This document shows, piece after piece, positions 35,650 to 44,030 of a stretch of DNA of 64,000 bases (its first letter is position 1; every line of letters begins with the position of its first letter). The notes beneath the pieces are model-generated. The model was not told the DNA's origin. It made no database searches and saw only the letters and a program-made list of their open reading frames with translations. The position numbers were made by a program, and so were the translations under genes. The DNA is from Oscillospiraceae bacterium (GTDB taxonomy: Bacteria; Bacillota; Clostridia; Oscillospirales; Acutalibacteraceae): assembly GCA_015066175.1 (NCBI GenBank), contig SVOW01000008.1, forward strand, positions 1-64,000, written 5' to 3'.

Positions 35650-37437
35650 TCAGAAACCCTGGAAATAGGAATCGGTTGTTGGTTCTTCAGTAACAGGTTC
35701 GTCTGTTTCTCCCGGTTCTGTTGTGGTTTCTTCTTCAGGTGTGGTAATCGGCTCGGTAGTTGTGGAAAATTCACCCCATACCTCAAGCATAATTACCTGA
35801 CCTTTCTGGTATGGCTTGTTAATATCGCTGGGACTCATTCTGTAAACGGTATCAGCAGCATGAGAACCATCGTTTTCAACAGGCGTACTTGCTTTTTCTA
35901 CTACAAATCCTGCTTCTTCAAGCTGTCTCTTTGCCTGATCGTAGGGAAGATTTACAACATTGATAAGTGTAATAGATTTAGGTCCTTTACTTACAACAAC
36001 TTCAACTACAGTCCCTTTTTTCACCTTTTCACCGCCTGCGGGTGTGTGTCTGATAATCTGACCGTCTTCAACGGTATCGCTGAATTCATAAACCAATTTG
36101 AAAGTAAGAAGGCTGCCGAACATTTCTCTTCTGTCTTCAAAGAGGAAACCTGTCATATCAGGAATTTCTACATAACCGTTTTCATCTTCTGTATACATTG
36201 TATCGATTGTGGTTTCTTCCTTTTCCTTTTCTCCTGAAAAACCACCATTCATAAAGAAGTACATCACAAGAGCAACTGCTGCCAAAATCACTACCGTGCA
36301 GATAATTGCAAGTGCAACTTTTCCGCCTGAGCCTTTGCGTTCAGGGCGGTTTGTATACATTTCTTCAGGTTCGTCATCATAATCCTGAGTGTTCGAATCA
36401 AGGAATGCTGCAGGCACTGTGCTCGTTTCTCTCGGAAGAAGCATTGTAGGAGCATCATCCCACTGCACTGCTGCACTGGGTGCTGCCGAAAGTTCAGCAC
36501 GGCACTGCTCTACATTGCGTGTTCTTTCGTCAGGATAAATCTGCAAAGCGTTTATAAGTCCGTTAATAACATATGCCGGAAGCTGCTCTGCAAATTTGCC
36601 GGGAATCATCAATCTGTCATTTGTAGCACGCTGAGCTGCATCAATGGGATCACTGCCGATTAACGCTCTGTAAAGCACTGCTGCAAAAGAATAAATATCT
36701 GTCCATGGGCCCTGCTGACCGTCAAAACCATATTGTTCAATAGCAGAATAGCCTGCAAAAAGCTGTGAACTGAGTTCGCTCTTTGCATTTCTTACTCTGT
36801 TGATGCTGAAACCTGTTATTCTTAATTTACCGTCAGGGGCAATCATAAGTGTTGTAGGTGAAATGCCTCTGTGAATAATTCCCGATGTGTGAAGATTGCC
36901 GAGAGTGGAAAGCACAGGCATAAACAAAGGTCTTGCCTTTTCCCATGAAATATAACCTGTAGGTGTTCTCAACAGATATTCACGCAAAGTAATTCCGTCA
37001 ACATATTCTTCAATTGCATAAGCTGTATTGTTTTCTTCAATAATTGCGAAAACTTCAACAAGAGCAGAAAGCCCTGTAAGGCGCATAAGCTTTCTCCACA
37101 ATTCTGCAAAGCTCTGCAGGCAATCGTTATACAAAGCCTCTTTACCGGGGTTGGGCACAACCGTAAGCCTGTCAGCTTCCCTTGAAGCAATGGCATCAGG
37201 CATAAATTCGCGGATGACAACTGCCATCTTTGAGCTGAGATCCCATCCCATATAAGATGCACCGTCACCGTTATAGTCGATAAGCTTTCCTACAAGGTAT
37301 CTGTTTGCAATTGTGCTTCTTATGGGAAGATAGGGTGCAATCTGGGGAGAATCTGCATGAAAACCGCAATAAGGGCAGAGTTTCTCGTCACCTATCTCCT
37401 TCATACAACTCATACATAATTCGTCTGTGTTAATCAT
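35650..37437 (-). CDS. Zinc-ribbon pseudokinase with PASTA domains
   Basis: A 595-residue protein: zinc ribbon (C8, C11, C21, C24), protein-kinase fold (about 45-315), Pro/Thr-rich linker, membrane helix near 375-397 (VALAIICTVVILAAVALVMY), two PASTA domains (about 420-550) and a Thr/Glu-rich tail. It resembles PrkC/PknB peptidoglycan-sensing kinases, but key residues are missing: the ATP lysine is R76 (AVVIREF), HRD is H189-R190-G191 (IIHRGISPTTLMI), the metal Asn is Thr, and DFG is I207-T208-G209-F210-S211. It should therefore not transfer phosphate and may be an allosteric scaffold. ATG 37437 is eight bases from AAAGG; earlier in-frame starts overlap the RBS. Confidence 0.85.
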   Translation of the reverse strand: MINTDELCMSCMKEIGDEKLCPYCGFHADSPQIAPYLPIRSTIANRYLVGKLIDYNGDGASYMGWDLSSKMAVVIREFMPDAIASREADRLTVVPNPGKEALYNDCLQSFAELWRKLMRLTGLSALVEVFAIIEENNTAYAIEEYVDGITLREYLLRTPTGYISWEKARPLFMPVLSTLGNLHTSGIIHRGISPTTLMIAPDGKLRITGFSINRVRNAKSELSSQLFAGYSAIEQYGFDGQQGPWTDIYSFAAVLYRALIGSDPIDAAQRATNDRLMIPGKFAEQLPAYVINGLINALQIYPDERTRNVEQCRAELSAAPSAAVQWDDAPTMLLPRETSTVPAAFLDSNTQDYDDEPEEMYTNRPERKGSGGKVALAIICTVVILAAVALVMYFFMNGGFSGEKEKEETTIDTMYTEDENGYVEIPDMTGFLFEDRREMFGSLLTFKLVYEFSDTVEDGQIIRHTPAGGEKVKKGTVVEVVVSKGPKSITLINVVNLPYDQAKRQLEEAGFVVEKASTPVENDGSHAADTVYRMSPSDINKPYQKGQVIMLEVWGEFSTTTEPITTPEEETTTEPGETDEPVTEEPTTDSYFQGF

Positions 37438-37578
37438 AAACATCACCTTTTACAAAGATATTCATTATAACTCCATTATATATTACATTTCATTTTAGCA
37501 AAAATAAATATATGTGTCAAGCATCTGAGGTTACAATACGATAACAGTCTTATAACATCTTTGTAAAAGTATGAGTGT

Positions 37579-38250
37579 TTATTGCGCTGTGAAAAGTTCA
37601 ACAGGGTCTGTTATTCTGCCGTCTTGCATAATTTCAAGATGAAGGTGAGGGCCTTCTGCCTTTTCAACGGGAATTTCACCGATTTTTCCTATTACCTGCC
37701 CCTGTTCAACCACGTCATTTACCGTAACATTGCATTTTTCATCAAGTCCGCAATATCTTCCTGTTACGCCTGCACCATGGTCAATTTCAATAATTGTGCC
37801 CCACAGACTGCTGTTATAAATTGCAAGCACTGCACCTGAACGGATAGCTTTTATTTCATCACCGACCTCAGCCTTGAAATCAACTCCGTTATGCACACGC
37901 CAATCGTCCATAGTTTCTGATTTCACCGCAACAAAATTACTGTAGTCTTTTACTATTTCTTTACCTGCAGGCAGCACATAATCTTCAGTTTTCACCACTA
38001 TTATTTTTTCAGTTGTTGTGGGAATGGTATTTTTTTCAGTCACGCCTGTAACATCTTTTGCCGCTTCCTTTGTTTCATAATCAGTCACAACAGACAAAGA
38101 TTCTTCGGGCATTGATAACTGCTGTTCAAGGCTGTTTCTTGTGCTTATTGATGCCGCAATACCAGTTCCCGCTGCAAGAATAAAAATCGCAACGGCAATG
38201 ATAGTCTTTTTTGATGAAAATTTCTTTTCGTCGTTGTTTGCATTACTCAT
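37579..38250 (-). CDS. M23 family metallopeptidase, SpoIIQ-like
   Basis: A 223-residue bitopic protein: short cytoplasmic Lys-rich N-terminus, membrane helix at about 17-36 (TIIAVAIFILAAGTGIAA), a linker, then a LytM/M23 domain. Zinc ligands are visible in HNGVDFKAEVGD and PHLHLEIM, so the peptidase site looks intact. Size and layout fit SpoIIQ of Clostridia, which works in the forespore channel, but other cell-wall M23 proteins have the same form. ATG 38250 follows GAGGAG. Divergent from lexA. Confidence 0.8.
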   Translation of the reverse strand: MSNANNDEKKFSSKKTIIAVAIFILAAGTGIAASISTRNSLEQQLSMPEESLSVVTDYETKEAAKDVTGVTEKNTIPTTTEKIIVVKTEDYVLPAGKEIVKDYSNFVAVKSETMDDWRVHNGVDFKAEVGDEIKAIRSGAVLAIYNSSLWGTIIEIDHGAGVTGRYCGLDEKCNVTVNDVVEQGQVIGKIGEIPVEKAEGPHLHLEIMQDGRITDPVELFTAQ

Positions 38251-38347
38251 AATATGTGTGTCTCCTCTTTTTTTGTTGTAAAAATATTTTGAACAGTTAA
38301 AACTTCCTTTATACAACAACATTTTGAAAAAATTTTTTAAGTTTTTC

Positions 38348-38387
38348 CAAACAAATGTTTGCTTTTTCGGATTTTTTATGTTATACT
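38348..38387 (+). promoter_or_regulatory. lexA promoter with SOS-box-like operator
   Basis: TTGCTT (38359-38364) and TATACT (38382-38387), 17-base spacer. The dyad CAAACAAATGTTTG (38348-38361) overlaps the -35. It resembles the Bacillus SOS box CGAACATATGTTCG with G-to-A and C-to-T changes in both arms, supporting LexA autoregulation; binding is inferred. Confidence 0.6.
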
Positions 38388-38425
38388 GTCTTCGTAATGA
38401 ATATTTTCATCGAAAGGATGGTAAT

Positions 38426-39016
38426 ATGAAACCTATTAATTCAACCCAGAAAAAGATTTATGAATTTCTCGTTGAACGTTCACAGCAAGGTGTTCCTCCG
38501 TCAGTACGTGAAATCTGCGCTGCGGTAGGTCTTAAATCAACTTCATCAGTCCAGACAAATCTTGATGCACTCGAAGAGTGTGGCTATATAGAACGCGACC
38601 CGTTGCTCAAACGCTCAATCCGCATCTGCGGTCAGGCAGAAAACGTAACTCACGTGCCGCTTTTAGGTACTGTTACTGCAGGTGTGCCTATTCTTGCAGT
38701 TGAACAGATTGAAAGCTACATACCCTATTCAGGCTATATTTCAAAAGACAAACCTCTTTTTGCTCTCCACGTAAGAGGTGAAAGTATGATAAACGCGGGC
38801 ATTCACGACGGAGATATTATTTTCGTTGAAAGAACTCCTGCTGCACGTGACGGCGAAATTGTTGTTGCCATGATTGAAGACGAAGCAACTGTAAAGAGAT
38901 TTTTCAGAGAAAAAGACCACTTCAGACTTCAGCCTGAAAACGATGCTTTCGAACCGATTCTCTGCACAGAGGTTGCAATTCTGGGCAAAGTTGTTGCACT
39001 TATGCGTTATTATTGA
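38426..39016 (+). CDS. lexA: LexA SOS repressor
   Basis: A 196-residue repressor of DNA-damage genes. Winged-helix N-terminus with QKKIYEFLVERSQQGVPPSV and SSVQTNLDALEECGYI. The self-cleavage bond is A85-G86 (TVTAGVP), with catalytic S120 (RGESMINAGI) and K157 (EATVKRFF). ATG 38426 has AAAGGATGG upstream; a longer in-frame upstream reading runs through the promoter and is rejected. Confidence 0.96.
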   Translation: MKPINSTQKKIYEFLVERSQQGVPPSVREICAAVGLKSTSSVQTNLDALEECGYIERDPLLKRSIRICGQAENVTHVPLLGTVTAGVPILAVEQIESYIPYSGYISKDKPLFALHVRGESMINAGIHDGDIIFVERTPAARDGEIVVAMIEDEATVKRFFREKDHFRLQPENDAFEPILCTEVAILGKVVALMRYY

Positions 39017-39107
39017 TTTTCCGAATGGCAGATTTACCTATCATTTAATTTAATTTTTCCTAAATTTGTACACACTGACAAAATTAGTTAAAAATATAAC
39101 AAAACAG

Positions 39108-39136
39108 TTGCATATTTGAAAAAAAAGGGCTAAAAT
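39108..39136 (+). promoter_or_regulatory. gap promoter
   Basis: TTGCAT (39108-39113) and TAAAAT (39131-39136), spacer 17, 46 bases before the start codon. Confidence 0.6.
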
Positions 39137-39181
39137 AAGAGAGTAAAAAAATAAATTATTACTTTTTTGGAGGTAATCAAA

Positions 39182-40219
39182 ATGTCAGTTAAAGTTGCTA
39201 TTAACGGATTCGGCAGAATCGGCCGTCTCGCATTCCGTCAGATGTTCGGTGCAGAAGGTTACGATGTTGTTGCTATCAACGACCTTACAAAACCCTCAAT
39301 GCTCGCTACTCTTCTCAAGTACGACACAGCTCAGGGTGGTTACTGCGGCGTTATCGGTGAAAACGCTCACACAGTTGTTGCTGATGATGAAGCTGGTACA
39401 ATCACTGTTGACGGCAAAACACTCACAATCTACAAAGAAGCAGACGCTAACAACCTTCCTTGGGGCGAAATCGGCGTAGACGTTGTTCTTGAATGCACAG
39501 GTTTCTACTGCACAAAAGAAAAATCAATGGCTCACATCAACGCTGGTGCTAAGAAAGTTGTTATTTCAGCTCCCGCTGATAAAGAAACAAAAACAGTTGT
39601 TTACAGCGTAAACGAAGGCATCCTTACTGCAGAAGATCAGATCATTTCAGCTGCTTCTTGCACAACAAACTGCCTTGCTCCTATGGCTAAAGCTCTTAAC
39701 GACTATGCAGAAATCCAGAGCGGTATCATGACAACAGTTCACGCTTACACAGGCGACCAGATGATCCTTGACGGTCCTCACAGAAAAGGCGACTTCCGCC
39801 GCGCTCGTGCAGGTGCTGCTAACATCGTTCCCAACTCAACAGGTGCTGCTAAAGCTATCGGCCTTGTTATCCCCGAACTCAATGGCAAACTCATCGGTTC
39901 TGCACAGAGAGTTCCCACACCCACAGGTTCAACAACAATCCTTGTTGCTGTTGTTAAAGGTAGCGACATCACAGTTGAAGGCATCAACGCTGCTATGAAA
40001 GCTGCTGCTAACGATTCATTTGGCTACAACGAAGAACCCATCGTATCTTCAGACGTAATCGGTATGCGTTATGGTTCACTCTTCGATGCAACACAGACAA
40101 TGGTTGCTAAAATCGACGATGACACATATCAGGTACAGGTTGTTTCATGGTATGACAACGAAAACTCATACACAAGCCAGATGGTTAGAACAATCAAATA
40201 CTTTGCTGAACTCGCATAA
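39182..40219 (+). CDS. gap: Glyceraldehyde-3-phosphate dehydrogenase
   Basis: A 345-residue glycolytic enzyme. NAD-binding N-terminus [17 protein letters not shown], catalytic cysteine in [17 protein letters not shown], and [16 protein letters not shown] near the end. The gene uses noticeably fewer A/T-ending codons than its neighbours (GCT, GTT, AAC, CTC), as expected for high expression. Strong GGAGG RBS. Single gene with its own terminator. Confidence 0.98.
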   Translation: MSVKVAINGFGRIGRLAFRQMFGAEGYDVVAINDLTKPSMLATLLKYDTAQGGYCGVIGENAHTVVADDEAGTITVDGKTLTIYKEADANNLPWGEIGVDVVLECTGFYCTKEKSMAHINAGAKKVVISAPADKETKTVVYSVNEGILTAEDQIISAASCTTNCLAPMAKALNDYAEIQSGIMTTVHAYTGDQMILDGPHRKGDFRRARAGAANIVPNSTGAAKAIGLVIPELNGKLIGSAQRVPTPTGSTTILVAVVKGSDITVEGINAAMKAAANDSFGYNEEPIVSSDVIGMRYGSLFDATQTMVAKIDDDTYQVQVVSWYDNENSYTSQMVRTIKYFAELA

Positions 40220-40240
40220 TTTAGTTTCAAAAAAGTTTTT

Positions 40241-40275
40241 AACCCTGAAGTCAAACGACTTCAGGGTTTTTTCTT
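40241..40275 (+). terminator. gap terminator
   Basis: Perfect stem AACCCTGAAGTC (40241-40252) / GACTTCAGGGTT (40257-40268), AAAC loop, then T6. Confidence 0.92.
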
Positions 40276-40331
40276 GTATTTTTGTATGATTGCTGATATA
40301 ATTGGATAAGTGTTTTGTTGGAGTGATATTT

Positions 40332-41333
40332 ATGCAGACTTTCAGTTATAAAGACTATCCTTTAAAAATTTTCGGTCTTCCCCTTTTTGAAAAAAATCAG
40401 AAATTGGAAAGGCTTCCCGATGAAGTTATCGAAAAAGTGCCGTCACTTGAATTTTTCGGAAAGAGATGTCCCGGCGGAAGACTTTGTTTCAGAACTGATT
40501 CAGAAAAAATCACAATCAAAGTAAAGTTCAAAACTTTAGGACCTGATGCAGGAATGTCTGTTTTCAGTTGCCAATCTTTTGATGTGTTGAAAGGCACACG
40601 CCCAAACCTTGAATTTTTAGGTCTTGTTACAGGCTATAATATTCAGACCTATGCTTTCGAAGGAACTTTCACAAAGAAAAAAGAAATGGAAGATATCACT
40701 ATCTTCCTTGCACGAAACGAAATAATTGACAACATTCAGATTGAAATTGACGATGATGCAACCATCGAAGAGCCCACACCTTATAAATACAAACCTATTG
40801 TATTCTACGGCTCATCCATCACCGAAGGCGGTTGCTGCAGCAACGTTAAAAACGCATACACTTCAATTCTTTCAAACAGATTAAACGCTGATTATATATG
40901 CCTTGGTTTTTCAGGCAGTGCAAAAGGTGAATTGCCTATGGCTGATTTTATCAACACAATTGACATGAGCCTTTTTGTGTTTGACTATGACCACAATGCA
41001 CCTGACGCAGAGCATCTCAGAAAAACTCACGAGCCGTTTTTCAAAAGAATCCGCGAAGTGCATCCTTACCTTCCCATTGTTATTATGACAATGCCGAAAG
41101 AAAAGTACGATGACGAAAACGACGAAAGAGCAGCAGTTATAAAACAAACATATTTAAACGCAGTATCAAACGGCGACAGAAACGTTTATTTTATTGACGG
41201 CGAAGAATTCTACGGCAGCGAAGAAAGATATCTCTGCTCAATTGACGGAGTGCACCCAAACAGCTTAGGTTTCATGCGTATGGCAAACATAATCGAACCT
41301 ACAATCAGAAAAATTTTAGAAATTCAGGAATAA
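40332..41333 (+). CDS. SGNH/GDSL-type esterase
   Basis: A 333-residue cytoplasmic esterase. An N-terminal beta-sandwich (about 20-145, containing RCPGGRLCFRTDSEKI) is followed by the SGNH domain: block I IVFYGSSITEGGCCS (nucleophile Ser near 160), block II with CLGFSGSAKGEL, and block V SIDGVHPNSLGF with the catalytic Asp and His. It is related to GxDLY-SGNH two-domain esterases that probably deacetylate sugars. ATG 40332 follows GGAGTGA; an upstream in-frame start has no RBS. Confidence 0.85.
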   Translation: MQTFSYKDYPLKIFGLPLFEKNQKLERLPDEVIEKVPSLEFFGKRCPGGRLCFRTDSEKITIKVKFKTLGPDAGMSVFSCQSFDVLKGTRPNLEFLGLVTGYNIQTYAFEGTFTKKKEMEDITIFLARNEIIDNIQIEIDDDATIEEPTPYKYKPIVFYGSSITEGGCCSNVKNAYTSILSNRLNADYICLGFSGSAKGELPMADFINTIDMSLFVFDYDHNAPDAEHLRKTHEPFFKRIREVHPYLPIVIMTMPKEKYDDENDERAAVIKQTYLNAVSNGDRNVYFIDGEEFYGSEERYLCSIDGVHPNSLGFMRMANIIEPTIRKILEIQE

Positions 41334-41373
41334 TTTTCTGCATATCACCTGAATACAACTCAATAAACAAAAA

Positions 41374-41412
41374 TAAAAGGTGTAACTTAATTAAAAGTTA
41401 CACCTTTTAAAT
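41374..41412. terminator. Bidirectional terminator
   Basis: Perfect 15-base-pair stem TAAAAGGTGTAACTT (41374-41388) / AAGTTACACCTTTTA (41395-41409). Between convergent genes. Confidence 0.85.
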
Positions 41413-41423
41413 TATTAAAATAA

Positions 41424-41849
41424 TCAGTCGTCTTCTTCGCAGTCACAGTCGCAATCGAAATCAAATTCGAGTGTTTCGTGGCAAGCGGGACATTCGATTG
41501 AGCCTTCGTCGAGAATGCTTTCGTCAAGGCAGATTACTTCGCCGCAAGCAGGACATTCAACTTCAAAGTAGTCGTCGTCGCAGCAGCCGCAGTCGCAATC
41601 GTCGTCACAGCAATCGCAATCGTCAAAATCTTCATAAACGAATTCTTCAAGTTCGTCAAGGTCTTCGTCAACTGCATCAAGCTGTTCCTGCATTTCGCCG
41701 ATAACTTCATCCTGTTCTTCGATATCATAAGCAACATCTTCAAGAGCAGCAATAATTTCTTTGATAAGCTTAACTTCGTCTTTGCTTTCGTCAAGTTTCA
41801 TGCCGTCTGAAAGGCCTTTGATGTAAGCAATTTTTTCTGCAAGTGTCAT
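41424..41849 (-). CDS. CD1247-type acidic zinc-ribbon protein
   Basis: A 141-residue very acidic protein. The N-terminal helical domain (LAEKIAYIKGLSDGMKLDE, about 1-65) matches the CD1247 N-terminal family of Firmicutes. A coiled-coil-like acidic stretch follows, then a Cys/Asp-rich low-complexity run (about 76-94, with motifs DCDCC, DCDCGCC), then a treble-clef-like zinc ribbon ECPACGEVICLDES...IECPACHETLEF, and an acidic DCDCDCEEDD tail. Function unknown; the Cys/Asp run could bind metal. Single gene with RBS AAGGAGTG. Confidence 0.85.
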   Translation of the reverse strand: MTLAEKIAYIKGLSDGMKLDESKDEVKLIKEIIAALEDVAYDIEEQDEVIGEMQEQLDAVDEDLDELEEFVYEDFDDCDCCDDDCDCGCCDDDYFEVECPACGEVICLDESILDEGSIECPACHETLEFDFDCDCDCEEDD

Positions 41850-41879
41850 AATTTTTACACTCCTTATATTTTTATTGGT

Positions 41880-42110
41880 TTAAATGCTTTATTTCCGCTA
41901 CACACTCTCCCAAATCGTAGAGAAAGCAGCAATCTTACTTTAACTTTCAGATTGAGGAGAAAGTGGCAAGATGATGTGTTTTAAACCCCATCTCACTCTC
42001 CCGAATCGTAGAGAAAGTAGCAGGATTAAATATTTCTTGTCCGACGCTGTATCGTGTATACTGCGAGGACAAAAATATTTAAAGTGTAACAAATGATAAA
42101 GTCAGCAGAA
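41880..42110. repeat. Non-coding region with two direct repeats and a long hairpin
   Basis: Two copies of a 35-base unit start at 41903 and 41994 (91 bases apart), both reading CACTCTCCC-x-AATCGTAGAG then AAAG-x-AGCA. A third, weaker match is in 41951-41970. Then comes an imperfect 16-base-pair hairpin, TTAAATATTTCTTGTCC (42026-42042) with GGACAAAAATATTTAA (42067-42082) and a 24-base loop. No gene is visible. It follows efp on the minus strand. Confidence 0.6.
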
Positions 42111-42148
42111 ACTAACTCACGTTCATGCTGCTTTATCTGCGATTTGTC

Positions 42149-42706
42149 TTATGCACGTGACATGTATTCGCCTGTTCTTGTATCAATGTTGATCATTTCG
42201 CCTTCATCGATGAAGAGAGGCACTTTAACTTCTGCACCTGTTTCAAGAGTAGCAGGTTTTGTAGCGTTAGTAGCTGTGTCGCCTTTGAAACCGGGGTCAG
42301 TCTGTGTAACCTGAAGTGTTACGAATGTGGGGGGTTCAACGCCGAAAACGTTGCCTTTGTATGAAAGCACCTTACATACCATGTTTTCTTTAACGAATTT
42401 GAAGTTATCGCTGAGTTCTGATTCGTTGATGGGGATAAGTTCATAGCTTTCCATATCCATGAAGTAGTAGAGTCCGCCATCGCTGTATGAATATTCCATA
42501 TCTTTACGTTCAATGTAAGCTGTGGGGAACTTTTCTGTGGGGTTGAAAGTTCTTTCTGTTACTGAACCTGAAATAACGTTTCTGATTTTTGTTCTTACGA
42601 AAGCAGCACCTTTACCGGGTTTAACGTGCTGGAATTCGATAATCTGATAAACGTTACCGTCCATTTCAAATGTAATACCGTTTCTGAAATCGCCTGCTGA
42701 TACCAT
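42149..42706 (-). CDS. efp: Translation elongation factor P
   Basis: A 185-residue factor that rescues ribosomes stalled at polyproline. KOW-like N-domain with [21 protein letters not shown] and the modification loop [17 protein letters not shown], where the loop-tip lysine is K32. C-terminal OB fold ends [20 protein letters not shown] and [11 protein letters not shown]. Follows lysC by about 95 bases with its own GGAGGAAA site. Confidence 0.97.
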   Translation of the reverse strand: MVSAGDFRNGITFEMDGNVYQIIEFQHVKPGKGAAFVRTKIRNVISGSVTERTFNPTEKFPTAYIERKDMEYSYSDGGLYYFMDMESYELIPINESELSDNFKFVKENMVCKVLSYKGNVFGVEPPTFVTLQVTQTDPGFKGDTATNATKPATLETGAEVKVPLFIDEGEMINIDTRTGEYMSRA

Positions 42707-42800
42707 AATTGTTTTCCTCCAAAAGTAATTTTATTAATCCTTTATGATAACATTTTATACCATTTTGCCGTATTTTTCAAGTATATACGGAAAATTTATA

Positions 42801-44000
42801 TTATTCTTCGGGCATAAAAGCTTTGTGAACAGCTGAAACAGCTCTGTCAGCATCTTTCTTGTCGATAAGAACAGAAATTTTGATTTCGCTTGTTGAAATC
42901 ATCTGGATATTAACGTCAATGCCGTAAAGTGCTTCAAACATTTTTGCTGCTGTGCCGGGATGTGATTCCATACCTGCGCCTACAACTGAAACCTTTGCGA
43001 TATCTGTATCACAAACAATTTTGCAATCAAACATTTCTGAAAGAACTTTAACTGCTTCTTCAGCATTGTCTTCACTTGTTGTGAAGCTGATATCTTTTGT
43101 GCCGTCTCTACCGACTGACTGGAGAATAACGTCAACATTGATGTGTTTTGCTGCGAGTTTATCGAAAACTTTGAATGCAACTCCGGGAGTGTCTGAAAGA
43201 CCTACAAGTGAAATTCTTGCAACGTCTGTATCCTTGGTTACACCTCTTACTAACATTTTTTCCATTTTAGCAACCTCCTTGACTATTGTGCCGGGTTTAT
43301 TTGTAAGGCTTGAAAGAACTTCAAGTTCAACATTATATTTCTTTGCCATTTCAACTGAACGGTTGTTGAGCACCTGTGCGCCCAGTGTAGCAAGTTCGAG
43401 CATTTCATCATATGTGATTTCATCGAGTTTCTTTGCATTTTCAACTTTTCTGGGGTCTGCAGTGAAAACGCCTTCAACGTCTGTGAAAATCTGACATTTG
43501 TCTGCTCTCAAAGCAGCAGCAATAGCAACAGCACTTGTGTCTGAGCCGCCTCTGCCGAGAGTTGTGATATCATCATATTTGTTAATACCCTGGAAGCCTG
43601 CAACAACAACAATATTTCCTCTGCCGATTTCTGTACGGAGACGGTCAGCTTTGATGTTGTGAATTCTTGCTTTCATGTAAGCGGAGCTTGTGTTGAAACC
43701 TGCCTGCCAGCCGAGAAGTGAAATCACGGGGAAGCCAAGCTCTTTGATTGCCATTGCAAGAAGTGAAATTGAAATCTGCTCACCTGATGAAAGAAGCATA
43801 TCCATTTCACGTGCTGAAGGGTTAGCACTTATTTCTTTTGCTTTTTCGATAAGGTCATCAGTTGTGTCGCCCTGAGCTGAAACAACAACCACAACGTCGT
43901 TGCCCGCTTTGTAAGTGTCTGTTACAATTTTTGCAACATTTCTTACTCTGTCAGCGTTTGCAACAGATGAACCACCGAATTTCTGTACGATTAAACTCAT
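42801..44000 (-). CDS. lysC: Aspartate kinase
   Basis: A 399-residue enzyme phosphorylating aspartate, first step to lysine, threonine and methionine. Catalytic domain starts LIVQKFGGSSVANADRV and has GRGGSDTSAVAIAAALRAD; two ACT domains (about 265-395) give feedback control (SLVGLSDTPGVAFKVFD, SVVGAGMESHPGTAAKMFE). It is 30 bases downstream of hom on the minus strand. Confidence 0.96.
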   Translation of the reverse strand: MSLIVQKFGGSSVANADRVRNVAKIVTDTYKAGNDVVVVVSAQGDTTDDLIEKAKEISANPSAREMDMLLSSGEQISISLLAMAIKELGFPVISLLGWQAGFNTSSAYMKARIHNIKADRLRTEIGRGNIVVVAGFQGINKYDDITTLGRGGSDTSAVAIAAALRADKCQIFTDVEGVFTADPRKVENAKKLDEITYDEMLELATLGAQVLNNRSVEMAKKYNVELEVLSSLTNKPGTIVKEVAKMEKMLVRGVTKDTDVARISLVGLSDTPGVAFKVFDKLAAKHINVDVILQSVGRDGTKDISFTTSEDNAEEAVKVLSEMFDCKIVCDTDIAKVSVVGAGMESHPGTAAKMFEALYGIDVNIQMISTSEIKISVLIDKKDADRAVSAVHKAFMPEE

Positions 44001-44030
44001 ATAAAAAACTCCTTAGAATAACTTACTCAA

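Noticed and set aside
38324-38425. 34-codon upstream extension of lexA
   Set aside because: It includes the promoter and SOS-box-like operator; ATG 38426 has a proper RBS and gives the normal LexA length.
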